Below, in pieces: positions 9,185 to 18,120 of a DNA stretch of 64,000 nt. The stretch's first letter is position 1. Each line of letters starts with the position of its first letter. The stretch lies in contig CAWJKP010000003.1 in assembly GCA_963843465.1 (NCBI GenBank), forward strand, positions 372,001 through 436,000, in the 5' to 3' direction. The position numbers and the translations under genes are program-made. This DNA is from CAWJKP01 sp963843465 (lineage in GTDB: Bacteria > Planctomycetota > Planctomycetia > Pirellulales > Thermoguttaceae). Under the pieces are notes generated by a model. It was given only the letters and a program-made list of their open reading frames with translations. It did no database searches and had not been told where the DNA came from.

Positions 9185-10144
9185 TCACCGATCTCGGACC
9201 GCAGCACCTGCAACGGCGCTGAGGACTCCTTCCACGTCGATTCCACAAAGTTGATGCAGCCGTTCTCGACCCCCGAGCTCGAAGAGGTAGCGATCGTCGA
9301 CCCCCAGCCGGGTCAGCTTGGCGGGGGAGCCGTTGTCGGCCAGGAGCCGGCCGATCATCGCGTCGAGTCCGCCGCGCTTGATGAAGCCTTCTTCGAGGGT
9401 GACGATGCGGTCGTAGCCGCAAAGCGCCTCGTAGAGCGGCTGCTCGTCGGCCGGCTTCAGCCCGAAGACGTCGACCACCCCGACGCGATCGTCCGCCCGC
9501 GCCGCCGCCTTCAAGGCCACGTGCGTCATGAAGCCGGTGGAGACAATGCAGGTCTCTTCGCCCCGGGCCAGCTCGTGGAAGCCGGCGGCCAGGTTCAGCG
9601 CATCCTCGGAGCTATAGATGGCGGGCGTCGGCTTGCTGTCGAAGCGGAAGTACTTGGGACCGCCCTTCTCCACGGAATAGTCGGCCAGCCGCGCGGCCGT
9701 CCGCCAGTCGCTCGGCGAGAACAGCTCGACGTGCGGCAGCAGTCGCAGCAGCGTCAGGTCTTCCAGGCAGTGATGCGAGGGTCCGGAGACGTCGTAGCTC
9801 ATGCCCGCCCCGACTCCGACGATGTTGAGGTTCATCGGCCGCAACTGCGAGGTCATCGAGACGTTGACGCGGATCTGCTCGAAGGACCGCATGCTCATGA
9901 AGCAGGCGATGCCGTAGGCATACACGGTGAAGCCTTCCAGGGCCAGCCCGGCGGCGACGTTGACGCAGTTCTGCTCGGCGATGCCCACGTTGATGAAGCG
10001 GTCGTCGAAATCGGCGCGGATCTTGTCGAGCACTCGCGAGCCGAAATCATCGGAGACGAGGAAGATCTCCTCGCGTTTCTTCATGGCGGCATGGATCCGC
10101 TCCAGGAAGACGTCCCTCATGCTCTTGAGTTCGCCGGCGCTCAT
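9185..10144 (-). CDS. Transketolase C-terminal subunit (split enzyme)
   Basis: 319 residues covering the pyrimidine-binding and C-terminal transketolase domains: FINVGIAEQNCVNVAAGLAL (with the catalytic Glu of IAEQ), then GVGAGMSYDVSGPSHHCLED, and a C-terminal domain from about 200. The full enzyme is about 650 residues; here it is split. The start ATG overlaps the stop of the N-terminal subunit gene (ATGA), so the two are translationally coupled. The pair would move two-carbon ketol units with thiamine diphosphate. In a sugar locus this could make sedoheptulose 7-phosphate for heptose synthesis or build a branched sugar. Confidence 0.85.
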   Translation of the reverse strand: MSAGELKSMRDVFLERIHAAMKKREEIFLVSDDFGSRVLDKIRADFDDRFINVGIAEQNCVNVAAGLALEGFTVYAYGIACFMSMRSFEQIRVNVSMTSQLRPMNLNIVGVGAGMSYDVSGPSHHCLEDLTLLRLLPHVELFSPSDWRTAARLADYSVEKGGPKYFRFDSKPTPAIYSSEDALNLAAGFHELARGEETCIVSTGFMTHVALKAAARADDRVGVVDVFGLKPADEQPLYEALCGYDRIVTLEEGFIKRGGLDAMIGRLLADNGSPAKLTRLGVDDRYLFELGGRERLHQLCGIDVEGVLSAVAGAAVRDR

Positions 10145-10983
10145 TCCGTTTCCCCCATGGCCGCCAGGGCCTCTTGCGGGCTAAGGGTTCTGACATGGCA
10201 GAGGGCGTCTTGTTCGAGGACGGGCACGCCCTTGCCCTTGACCGTGTTGGCCACGAGCACCTTGGGGCGTCCCTGGCGGGAAGCCTTGAAGCGGCTCAGT
10301 TGTCCGTGCACGGCGCGGACGTCGTGGCCGTCGACTGCGGCCACGTCCCAGCCGAAGCCGGCAAACTTCTCTTCCAGCGGCAACAGGTTGAGGATGCTAG
10401 CGCAGTAGCCGAGCATCGATTTCTTGTTGCTGTCGACGATCAGGACGAGGCTGTCCAACTCGTGGTGGGCGGCGAACATGACGGCCTCCCAGACCGAGCC
10501 TTCGTACAGCTCGCCGTCGCCCAAGAGGACATAGACCCCGGCCGCCGATTTTTTCTTCCTCAGCCCGCTGGCCATTCCGCAGGCGACGCCGAGCCCCTGG
10601 CCGAGCGAGCCGTTGATCGTCTCGAAGCCGGGGATCAGCATGTCGGGGATGGCGCCGAGGAATGAGTCCGCCCGGCAGACGCGCGCCAGGTGCCGGCGGT
10701 CGAAGAAGCCCAGGTCGGCCAGGATCGGGTAGAGCGACACGCCGCCGTGCCCCTTGCTGACGATGAAGCGGTCGCGGCCTTCGCAGCGCGGGTCGGCCGG
10801 ATCGTAGCTGAGGATCCCGCCGTAATACAGGGCCACGAAGATCTCGACGTCGGAGAGCGACGAGGCGATGCGCGTCTCCGGGGCGAGACGGTGAATGCGG
10901 AGCGTCTCGCGCCGCACCCACTGCGCCTTCTGCCGGAGGGTCTCGAAGGATCGTGCCGCCCCGCTGCTTTCAGACCGGCGCAT
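10141..10983 (-). CDS. Transketolase N-terminal subunit (split enzyme)
   Basis: 280 residues of the diphosphate-binding half. SKGHGGVSLYPIL, GSLGQGLGVACGMA and the ThDP/Mg motif GDGELYEGSVWEA ending in LIVDSNKK are all present. ATG 10983 has AGGGGA 5 bases upstream and overlaps the preceding reductase by 14 bases. An in-frame codon at 11016 is possible but would overlap more. It works only with the adjacent C-terminal subunit. Split transketolases are common in archaea and in bacterial polysaccharide clusters. Placement between the reductase and the 3-dehydratase ties it to sugar-nucleotide synthesis rather than to central metabolism. Confidence 0.85.
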   Translation of the reverse strand: MRRSESSGAARSFETLRQKAQWVRRETLRIHRLAPETRIASSLSDVEIFVALYYGGILSYDPADPRCEGRDRFIVSKGHGGVSLYPILADLGFFDRRHLARVCRADSFLGAIPDMLIPGFETINGSLGQGLGVACGMASGLRKKKSAAGVYVLLGDGELYEGSVWEAVMFAAHHELDSLVLIVDSNKKSMLGYCASILNLLPLEEKFAGFGWDVAAVDGHDVRAVHGQLSRFKASRQGRPKVLVANTVKGKGVPVLEQDALCHVRTLSPQEALAAMGETE

Positions 10984-11935
10984 GAATCCCCTTTCGCAGG
11001 TCGCTCTTTTGTCCATGGTCGAGATACCACTGGTACGTAATGCCGAGGGCGTCCTCGAAGCCCACCTGCGGCCGCCATCCCAAGCGTTCCAGGCGGCTCG
11101 ACTCCAGACCCTTCATCGGCATGCCGTCGGGTTTCGAAGGGTCGAACTCCAGCCGGCCCGCGAAGCCCACGACGCGACGGATGATCTGGGCCAGCTCGCC
11201 GACGGACAGTACGGGTCCGCCGCCGAGGTTGATCGGTTCCTCGTGAGAGTAATCGAGCATTACCTGGATGCAGGCGTTGGCCAGGTCATCGGCGAAGAGG
11301 AACTCGCGTCGTGCGGAGCCGCTGCCCCAGACCTCGACGCGATCGTCGCCCCGCAGCGAGGCCTCGTGCATCTTGCGGATCAGCGCGGCGATCACGTGGG
11401 AATTTTCCAGGCTGAAATCGTCGCCCGGACCGAAGACGTTGGCCGGAATCCCCACGATGAAGTCGTGGCGATATTGCCGCCGGTAGGCCTGGCACAACTT
11501 GATGCCGGCCAGTTTCGCCACGGCATAGGCCTCGTTAGTGGGCTCGACGGGCCCGCTCATCAGGTCGGCGACGCGCATCGGCTGCGGGCACAGCTTGGGA
11601 TAGCTGCACGAGCTGGCCAGGTAGAGCAGCTTCCGCACGCCGTGCCGGTGGGCCGAACCGATCACGTGCGTGCTGGAGAGCAGGTTGTCCTGCATCAGGT
11701 CGGCCGGGAAGCTCATGTTGGCCCCGATGCCGCCCGCGCGGCCGGCGGCGAAGAAGACGTACTCCGGCCGGACGCGCTGAAAGTAGGCTTCCACGTCCCT
11801 TGCCGCGGTCAGGTCGCCCTCCTCCTCCAGGCGGTTGCACAGCCCGGTATAACCCCGCTGCTCGAGGCGTCGAAGGATCGCGGCGCCGATGAGCGTATCG
11901 CCGCCGGCCACGTAGATTCTCGAGTCGCGCTGCAT
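10970..11935 (-). CDS. fcl: GDP-L-fucose synthase family epimerase/reductase
   Basis: A 321-residue extended SDR. It starts with a Rossmann loop YVAGGDTLIGAAIL, has FFAAGRAGGIGANMSFPADL, the catalytic Ser in LASSCSYPKLCPQP, and Tyr/Lys in GPVEPTNEAYAVAK. These are diagnostic for the WcaG/Fcl family, which converts GDP-4-keto-6-deoxymannose to GDP-fucose. MlghC and ColC of the same family reduce related keto sugars. Given the His-type 3-dehydratase and heptose genes next to it, the true product may be a GDP-dideoxy sugar or GDP-deoxyheptose rather than fucose. ATG 11935 is chosen over the TTG one codon earlier. Confidence 0.85.
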   Translation of the reverse strand: MQRDSRIYVAGGDTLIGAAILRRLEQRGYTGLCNRLEEEGDLTAARDVEAYFQRVRPEYVFFAAGRAGGIGANMSFPADLMQDNLLSSTHVIGSAHRHGVRKLLYLASSCSYPKLCPQPMRVADLMSGPVEPTNEAYAVAKLAGIKLCQAYRRQYRHDFIVGIPANVFGPGDDFSLENSHVIAALIRKMHEASLRGDDRVEVWGSGSARREFLFADDLANACIQVMLDYSHEEPINLGGGPVLSVGELAQIIRRVVGFAGRLEFDPSKPDGMPMKGLESSRLERLGWRPQVGFEDALGITYQWYLDHGQKSDLRKGIHAPV

Positions 11936-11971
11936 CAATAGTTCCTTGGGACCTCTTGCGGGCCGCCGCTT

Positions 11972-13048
11972 TCACGCGGCGAAGCGGCCGGCTTCTTCGG
12001 AGAGTTCCTGGAACTTGTCCGCGGGAAGGCCCTGCCGCGCGAGGTCCTCGTTGGCGTAGTCGATTTCCGGTTCGAAGAGCACGATCTGGCTGCCTTGAGA
12101 CTCGAACTTGAAGGGTACGTGGATCAACCGGTCGAACTTCCGCTGCACCTGTTCGTGCCGGTCGGGCGGAACGAACAGCAGCATGAATCCGCCGCCGCCG
12201 GCGCCGAGCAGTTTGCCGCCGATGGCGCCGGCCGCCAAAGCGTCGCCGTAGATCGCGTCGACCCGGTCGTTGCTCACTTTTCCGCTCCAGTCGCGTTTCA
12301 CCAGCCAGGCTTCGTGGAGCAACTCGCCGAAGTGTCGCAGGTCGTTGCCGGCAGACAGGACCGCGAGGCCCTCTTCGACCAGGTTTTGCAGGATCCGCAT
12401 CGAACGGCGGCGATCCTCGATGTCCTCGACGTACGAGCTGGCCACACCGGAGGCCGTACGCTTGATGCCCGTGTAGAAAAGCATCAGCCAGGAGTTCAAT
12501 TCCTTGACGCGATCGGCGGACATGATGATCGGCCGGACCGAAATCTCGCCGCTGGGAAGGAAGCGGATGTGGTTCAGCCCGCCGTACGCCGTGGCCACCT
12601 GGTCCTGCGAGCCGACGGTCTCGCGGAGCAGCTCCTGCTCGACGTGGATGCCTTCCGTGGCCAACTGGTGCTTGCTGACCATGCGCCCTTCAAGTGCGTG
12701 CAAGGCGTGCAAAAGCCCGACGGTGAAGGCCGAACTGGACCCCATGCCGCTCCGGGCGGGCAGGTCGCCGTCGTGATGGATTTCCACGCCGCGGGCGACC
12801 CGCAGATATTTCAAAGCCTCGCGGACGGAAGGGTGCGAGACCTCGTCGACCGTCTGGCAGTTCTCGATCTTGGAGTACACCACGCGGATGCGGTGTTCGA
12901 AGAAGGGCGGCAAGTAGCGGCAGGTCAGGTAGCAGTACTTGTCGATGGTCGTGGCGATCACCGCGCCGCCGTGGTTTCGATACCACTGAGGGTAATCGGT
13001 TCCGCCGCCCAGAAAGGAAATGCGAAACGGGGTCCGGCTAATAATCAT
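11972..13048 (-). CDS. hddA: GHMP sugar kinase, D-glycero-D-manno-heptose 7-phosphate kinase type
   Basis: 358 residues. It begins MIISRTPFRISFLGGGTDYP, the signature start of HddA-type kinases. The GHMP ATP loop is LPARSGMGSSSAFTVG (about 100-115), and the C-terminal motif is KLLGAGGGGFMLLFVP. The family phosphorylates C1 of heptose 7-phosphate with ATP. Related kinases act on fucose or other sugars, so specificity is inferred. An HddC-like guanylyltransferase in the same locus strengthens the heptose reading. The frame is open far upstream, but the fold begins exactly at ATG 13048; an ATG at 13063 is also possible. It probably starts the tightly spaced operon that runs to 4111. Confidence 0.8.
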   Translation of the reverse strand: MIISRTPFRISFLGGGTDYPQWYRNHGGAVIATTIDKYCYLTCRYLPPFFEHRIRVVYSKIENCQTVDEVSHPSVREALKYLRVARGVEIHHDGDLPARSGMGSSSAFTVGLLHALHALEGRMVSKHQLATEGIHVEQELLRETVGSQDQVATAYGGLNHIRFLPSGEISVRPIIMSADRVKELNSWLMLFYTGIKRTASGVASSYVEDIEDRRRSMRILQNLVEEGLAVLSAGNDLRHFGELLHEAWLVKRDWSGKVSNDRVDAIYGDALAAGAIGGKLLGAGGGGFMLLFVPPDRHEQVQRKFDRLIHVPFKFESQGSQIVLFEPEIDYANEDLARQGLPADKFQELSEEAGRFAA

Positions 13049-13116
13049 CGACTCGACTCCCATCCATGGTAATGGCCGGTAGACACCGCCTCTTTTACCA
13101 AGTCGCCTAGACCCTG

Positions 13117-14901
13117 TCAATGGCGAGCGCACGGCTCCAGAATCAGCAGCGTAGCGTCCTGGCGGCGAAATCTCTCCCTTTCTTTCCAACCGACTTCCGC
13201 CAGCGAGCCTTCGCGGCTGCGGCGGATCATGTCGGCGGTCAGTCTCGACGTGGGCTCCTGAAGCTTGTACTGCGGCACGCCGGGGGCTGCATCGCGGGTA
13301 TCGAGCAGAACGAAGCCGTAGCGATCCGACTCCAAATGTCGGTAGCCCTCGCTCAGATCCCGGAAGTTCCAAGGATACCCAAACCGCGTATTTTGCTGGT
13401 TTTCCAGGGCCAGCAGATTGAGAGCGTGGGGGCAGAAGGCACGCGACTCGAAGGTATGCACCGCGAGGCTCAAACAGCATATTGCGTCGCCGGATGGAAT
13501 GCGTTTTTGGACTTCGAGGAACACGCCGCGGTTCTGGTCTTCCCACGGTCGTGCCCGCATGTACCCGCCGACGTGCTCATAGATCCTTTGTCCCGCATCG
13601 GGAAGAAAATTCGCTCCGGCGGCGGTCCAGACAAGGGCCGTTTGCAGCAGTGCCAGTGCGGCGACGGGCACGATCCGCAGCCATGCCTGGCGCGCCGACC
13701 CGCCAGCAACGGAGAACAAGACGAGTCCAATGAACAGGTGATAGAATCCGGCCAGGCCGCGCCTCAGATCGCTGCCCGCCATGAGCGTCGCCAGGACCAG
13801 CACCAGGACCACCTGGGCCGCTCCAATCGCCAGGAAAAAGCTCCCGGCCAGCGGACGGCGCCGGCAAGCAAGCGGCAGAACCGCGACCGCCAGCAGGGCC
13901 ACGCCTGCCAACTGCCAGCCGCCCAGCTCTTGCAGGTACGTCGTCATGGCGGCCCAGGGGTTCAGGCATTCTCGCCCCTTATACAGGTGGATCATGTCGC
14001 CCAGGCTGCATTGCCATACCCAGATCGCCAGCCCGTGCATTCGCGGCCCATACCACATTCCGGCGCCCAGCAGAGCGACAGCAATGCTAGCAGCTAGTGC
14101 GACATTCCTACGGCCTCGGGCGCGATAGACGATCCAGGCGTAGAGACCCACGATCGCGGCGATGACGACCGGCGACCACCAGGCGAAATGCCGAGGCTTA
14201 ACTCCGGCCACCAGCGCGAGGGCCACGAGGAACGCCGCGGCCAGGGCCCAAAGCAGGTCGTCCCGGTCGAGCGTCTTATGGCGCAGGCCGGAAACCGCCA
14301 ACCCGACGAGCAAGAATCCTGCTGCTGGGAGGGGCTCCAGTGGACGAAACATGAGGGCCAGGGCGATCCAGAGTCCCGTTTGGACTCCCAGGCCGAGCGA
14401 CGTGCACCGGCCGGCGTGGAAGCGTTCCGCGTAATACAAGGCGGCCGTGAGACAAGCCAGCATCGGCAGTTCCGCATAGAATACGCAGGAGTAGACGAAG
14501 TACGCCGGCAAAGTCGTCAGAAACGACGCGCAAACGGCCGACGGAACCCGTTCCAGGCGCCGTCGGAAACAGAGGTAGGTGAAACCATACAGGACGATCC
14601 AAGCCAGGACGAGCGCCGTGGAAGCGGCATGCACGGCATTGCCGCGGAAGACGAACACCAGCAGGGCCGTGAGGTTGGGCAGGAGGACGGGCCGCCACCC
14701 GCTGCGAGCATAGAGGGCCTTCAGGCCCGCCAGGACGCCCTGCTGTTGCCAGGTCTGGTAGATTTCCAGCGACGTGCAGGCCAGATTGGCGCAGTCGTCT
14801 TGGGGAACGCGCTGGTCGCGCCAATGCCAGACGCTCAGCCCCGACAAGGTCAAGGCAAAGATCAGCGCGGCCGACGCGGCACTCAAACTGCTTCTCGACA
14901 T
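13117..14901 (-). CDS. Polytopic membrane protein, GT-C glycosyltransferase-like
   Basis: 594 residues. About 11-12 hydrophobic segments span residues 8-430 and a soluble C-terminal domain of about 150 residues follows. After the first segment comes a loop with QRVPQDDCANLACTSLEIYQ, a position where GT-C enzymes carry their catalytic acidic residues. This layout fits dolichyl/undecaprenyl-phosphate-sugar-dependent transferases (GT39/GT83-like) that add sugars outside the cytoplasmic membrane. No clear family motif was found, so the call rests on topology and context. A GGGAGG lies just upstream of the ATG. It lies between the kinase and a methyltransferase in the polysaccharide block. Confidence 0.6.
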   Translation of the reverse strand: MSRSSLSAASAALIFALTLSGLSVWHWRDQRVPQDDCANLACTSLEIYQTWQQQGVLAGLKALYARSGWRPVLLPNLTALLVFVFRGNAVHAASTALVLAWIVLYGFTYLCFRRRLERVPSAVCASFLTTLPAYFVYSCVFYAELPMLACLTAALYYAERFHAGRCTSLGLGVQTGLWIALALMFRPLEPLPAAGFLLVGLAVSGLRHKTLDRDDLLWALAAAFLVALALVAGVKPRHFAWWSPVVIAAIVGLYAWIVYRARGRRNVALAASIAVALLGAGMWYGPRMHGLAIWVWQCSLGDMIHLYKGRECLNPWAAMTTYLQELGGWQLAGVALLAVAVLPLACRRRPLAGSFFLAIGAAQVVLVLVLATLMAGSDLRRGLAGFYHLFIGLVLFSVAGGSARQAWLRIVPVAALALLQTALVWTAAGANFLPDAGQRIYEHVGGYMRARPWEDQNRGVFLEVQKRIPSGDAICCLSLAVHTFESRAFCPHALNLLALENQQNTRFGYPWNFRDLSEGYRHLESDRYGFVLLDTRDAAPGVPQYKLQEPTSRLTADMIRRSREGSLAEVGWKERERFRRQDATLLILEPCARH

Positions 14902-14916
14902 GCCTGGTCCCTCCCT

Positions 14917-15902
14917 TTACGCGCCGCCGGGTTTCGCCGCGACGGCCACCATGTTTCCGGCGCAAAAGGGAATGGACCGGTCCTTCAGGCCGCAAATCGA
15001 AATCAATCCCGTGGCGGCCGCGCGGAGCCAAGCCGGCATGGGGAACATCTTCAACGCGTACTGACACGTGTAGGAGGTGGCAATGCCGTGAGCGTATTTC
15101 ACCTGGAAGCCGCAGCGTGCCAGCAACCCTGCGACCGTCGAAGGGTCAAAAAGACAGATATGCTCCACGTCGTACATCGGGCACCGCTCGCCAAGCGCCC
15201 GGGCAAATCCCGAGCGGATATTGTGGTTGACGGCCAGCATGATCCCGCCGGGGCGGAGAACCCGAAACACGTCCTTCACCAAGGTCAGGGGATCCAGCAG
15301 ATGGTCCAAGACCTGGAAGGCGCAGACGCAATCGAAGCTCTCCGCCTCAAATAGCTCGGCGCGGAAGACGTCGTTGATAATGGCGCCGCGGATATCCGGG
15401 TCGGCGTTTTCGACGGCTTGGCGGCCCGGCTCAACTCCTGCGACTTCCTCAAACCCCGCCGTCTTCGCCGCTTTAAGGAAAAGCCGCTGGCGCAGCCGAT
15501 CTCCAGTAGTCGCCGCCGGGAAGGGACCAGCGGAAGCGCCCGCCGTAACTGCCGCAGGTAGTCCTTCAGCATGTTATCGAGCTGCGGTTCCACGATGTAG
15601 CGCGCGGAGCGCTAGAGCTGAAGGATTTCGTCGCGAGAATAAATGGGGTTCGAGTAGACCAGCCCGCACTGCGCACATTGCACGATGCGGAAGTGGATTC
15701 GGCACGGGGTCCGCCGGGCGGCGAAGTCGACGCCGGCATCGGGCAAGCGCTGGGCGTACCTGACGCGGAACGCCGCGTCCGGCCCGCAGAGCGCGCAGGC
15801 GAGATTCTGGCTTGCTGAGAGCGTCAGCGGGACTCCAAGTGGTGGATTAGTTGTGCACGGCAAGTGCACGCGACACGCTGCGGTCGATTTCCGCCTCGAC
15901 AA
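14917..15902 (-). CDS. SAM-dependent methyltransferase with N-terminal zinc-binding segment (disrupted)
   Basis: Three frames add up to one protein. The N-terminal part has CALCG and CAQCGLVYSNP cysteine pairs. The next stretch, QLDNMLKDYLRQLRR, leads to SAM motif I LLEIGCASGF. The last frame gives FDCVCAFQVLDHLLDP and VLRPGGIMLAVNHN. Between them lie an in-frame TAG with a shift near 15606, and a shift near 15473 where a TTTTT run appears one T short. The homopolymer change suggests sequence error. The layout resembles C-methyltransferases and class I methyltransferases with a zinc ribbon in sugar clusters. The true start is unclear: ATG 15902 overlaps the upstream gene by 56 bases. Confidence 0.65.
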
Positions 15903-18055
15903 AGGACAAATTCAAGCCGTACACGCGGAGAATCTTGTTCGCATTGGGCACCGTAAAGGAAAGTTTGTATTTCGCAAACGGTTTCTTGGAGGAAACCGCG
16001 CGAGTCTTGGTTTCGTTCGCTCGCCAGCTTTCCATGGCCACGGTTTCGATGGGCTGCCAAGTGGCCCCGTCCTGCGATCCGACGACCGTGACGCGGGACG
16101 GCATGCGCTCGACGGCATCAGCGCCGCTGGATAAGGTGATGCCCTTCAAGGTCAAAGGTCGGTTTAATGAGACAAGCAGGTATTGCGGGCGCCTGTCGGT
16201 CACTTCCCAGAAGCGATTGCGGTCGATCAGGCACTGGGCGGAGAAGAGCGGGTTATCGCTGTCGCCTTGAAGGGTGAGAGTGGTCAATTTTGTATTCTCG
16301 CCGACGACTTTGTAGAGCGTGTAATTGACATAGACCTCGCGCAAGAAGGGCGCATGGTTGACGGCACGGCCCCTGTAAAAATCGTTTTCCAAGTCGGGTG
16401 AGAAGAGGACATTGGTGAGTTCCCTGGGCGTCAGGTTCTTCAGGGGATCAAGAAAAGGATAGCGAATGTCGATCGCAGACATGGACCAGAGCTTTTGGAT
16501 TTCGAAGTCCTTGCTCCTGACGTACCTGTGGGAGTGATAGCTGCGCTTGTAGGGGATGAAGTCGTAGTCCATGTCCAGGAAGTAGACGGCTGCCTTGTCA
16601 TGCTTCGCCATGAAGTCGAGCAGGCTCGCCTTGGTCATGAATGCTCGATCCACGGAATAGGGAATGCCCACGTCCACCGTCCAGTACGAGGTAAAGTGGC
16701 CGCCGGAAACGAGGCGTATGTCCTCCAGGTGCGTGGCATTGCCGATGACGACAGCGCCGGCCGCAGTCGTCCGGCGAATCTTGTCCGCCACCTGCTGCAT
16801 GCCTTGATTGATGCCGGTGACGATGCGGATGCTGTTAGGGACGTTCAGCGCCTGATCGCCCACCCCCACGGCCACAAGCAGCATGACCGCCGCCCACGTG
16901 CTCGTGCGCATCGCGCCTGAACCGCGGCTTGCTGTCGCCATGTACCGTGCAGCGGCCGCCGCAAGAATGGAGAAGGGCACCAGCGCGTAGCAGAGATGGA
17001 CTTCCTCGGTGAAGACTCTCAACAGCGGAAGCAGGGAGCCCAGCCACCATGCGACCGCAAACCAGACCAGCAGCGTCTGGCGTTCAAGCCGCAGCGGACG
17101 CAGCGGCCGGCCGCCTCGCCACCACGCAAGGAGCGAAACCGTGGATTTGACGACGGCGGCCGCAAGCATGAGAAGGAGAAAGGGCGAAGGCAGTTGGCAA
17201 AGAAAATGTCCCACGACCAGTTGACTCTTTTGCCCAAACAGGATCTCGGACCACCCGCCGCGGCTGGCGGCGGCGCTCGCAGCGACCTGATTGCCCAGCG
17301 TGCCGATGTGGAAGACCAGGTCGGCAGGCGCCGTGGGGAAGAACTGGTGTACGATCCAGCCGGGAAAGAGTGCGTGGGCAAGCCCAAGCGTGCAAATCAG
17401 GGTAATCCAGGTGGGCCGCCGTCTCTCGACAACGTCCAACAGGGCCACCAGAATCGCCGTCAGGCCGATGAATTCCCGGAACCAAGGGCCGAAAAACAGA
17501 ATCAGCACCAGTGCCACGTACCCAAGGCGCGATCGGAAGCCGGAATCCTGAATGTGCCAGTAAGTCAGCAACCCCAGGCAGATGAAAAGCGGCACGAGAA
17601 CTTGCTGTCCGGCGACGATGACCCAGGAGGCCGCCACGAAGGGCGACGAACAAGCCGACAGCACGACGGCCAGGACCGCATAGCTTCGCGAGCCGATGAT
17701 GCGCAGCGCCACGTGGTACATGGCGACGAGGAAAGCTCCGATCAGGCCCCCTACGGGAAGCGACCAGAGGAAAACCGATCCGCCCAAGGCCAGATAGTGA
17801 ACGCCGATATTGGAAATGAAGAGCGACAGCGGCCGGTAGCCGCTGGGATTGGCGTAGCGAAACGCGTATTGCAGGGATGCGCTGACGGACTCCTCGCAAG
17901 GCCACAATTTGCCGCCATGCTCATCGAATATGGCGGCCAGACGCGGTGAATCGTTCCAGACCAGCGGCGTTGACTGGTGCACCGACCGCAAATGCCAGCG
18001 CCACCAGGAGAACGAAAAGAAGCGGCCACAATCCCGATAACCGACGTAGATCCAT
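15847..18055 (-). CDS. GT-C-like membrane protein with C-terminal discoidin-like domain (frameshifted)
   Basis: About 735 residues. The start is MDLRRLSGLWPLLFVLLVAL, a first membrane segment with GAGAGG just upstream of its ATG. The frame then changes near 17975 to give TPLVWNDSPRLAAIFDEHGG. About ten more membrane segments reach residue 380, followed by a long extracytoplasmic part. The last 130 residues (RPQYLLVSLNRPLTLKGI, VVGSQDGATWQPIE) look like an F5/8-type carbohydrate-binding domain. Such fusions suggest a transferase acting on lipid-linked sugars outside the membrane while holding the glycan. The function is inferred from topology. It overlaps the methyltransferase frame at its 3' end. 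Confidence 0.6.
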
Positions 18056-18120
18056 CTTCCATCCTCTCTTCGTCACCTTCGGTTTTCGCGTGGCCGCGCA
18101 GGATCGCACTCTCTTCGGCA

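Noticed and set aside
13049..13546. N-terminal extension of the HddA-like kinase by 166 codons.
   Set aside because: The extension overlaps the membrane protein gene and has no similarity; the GHMP fold begins at MIISRTP.
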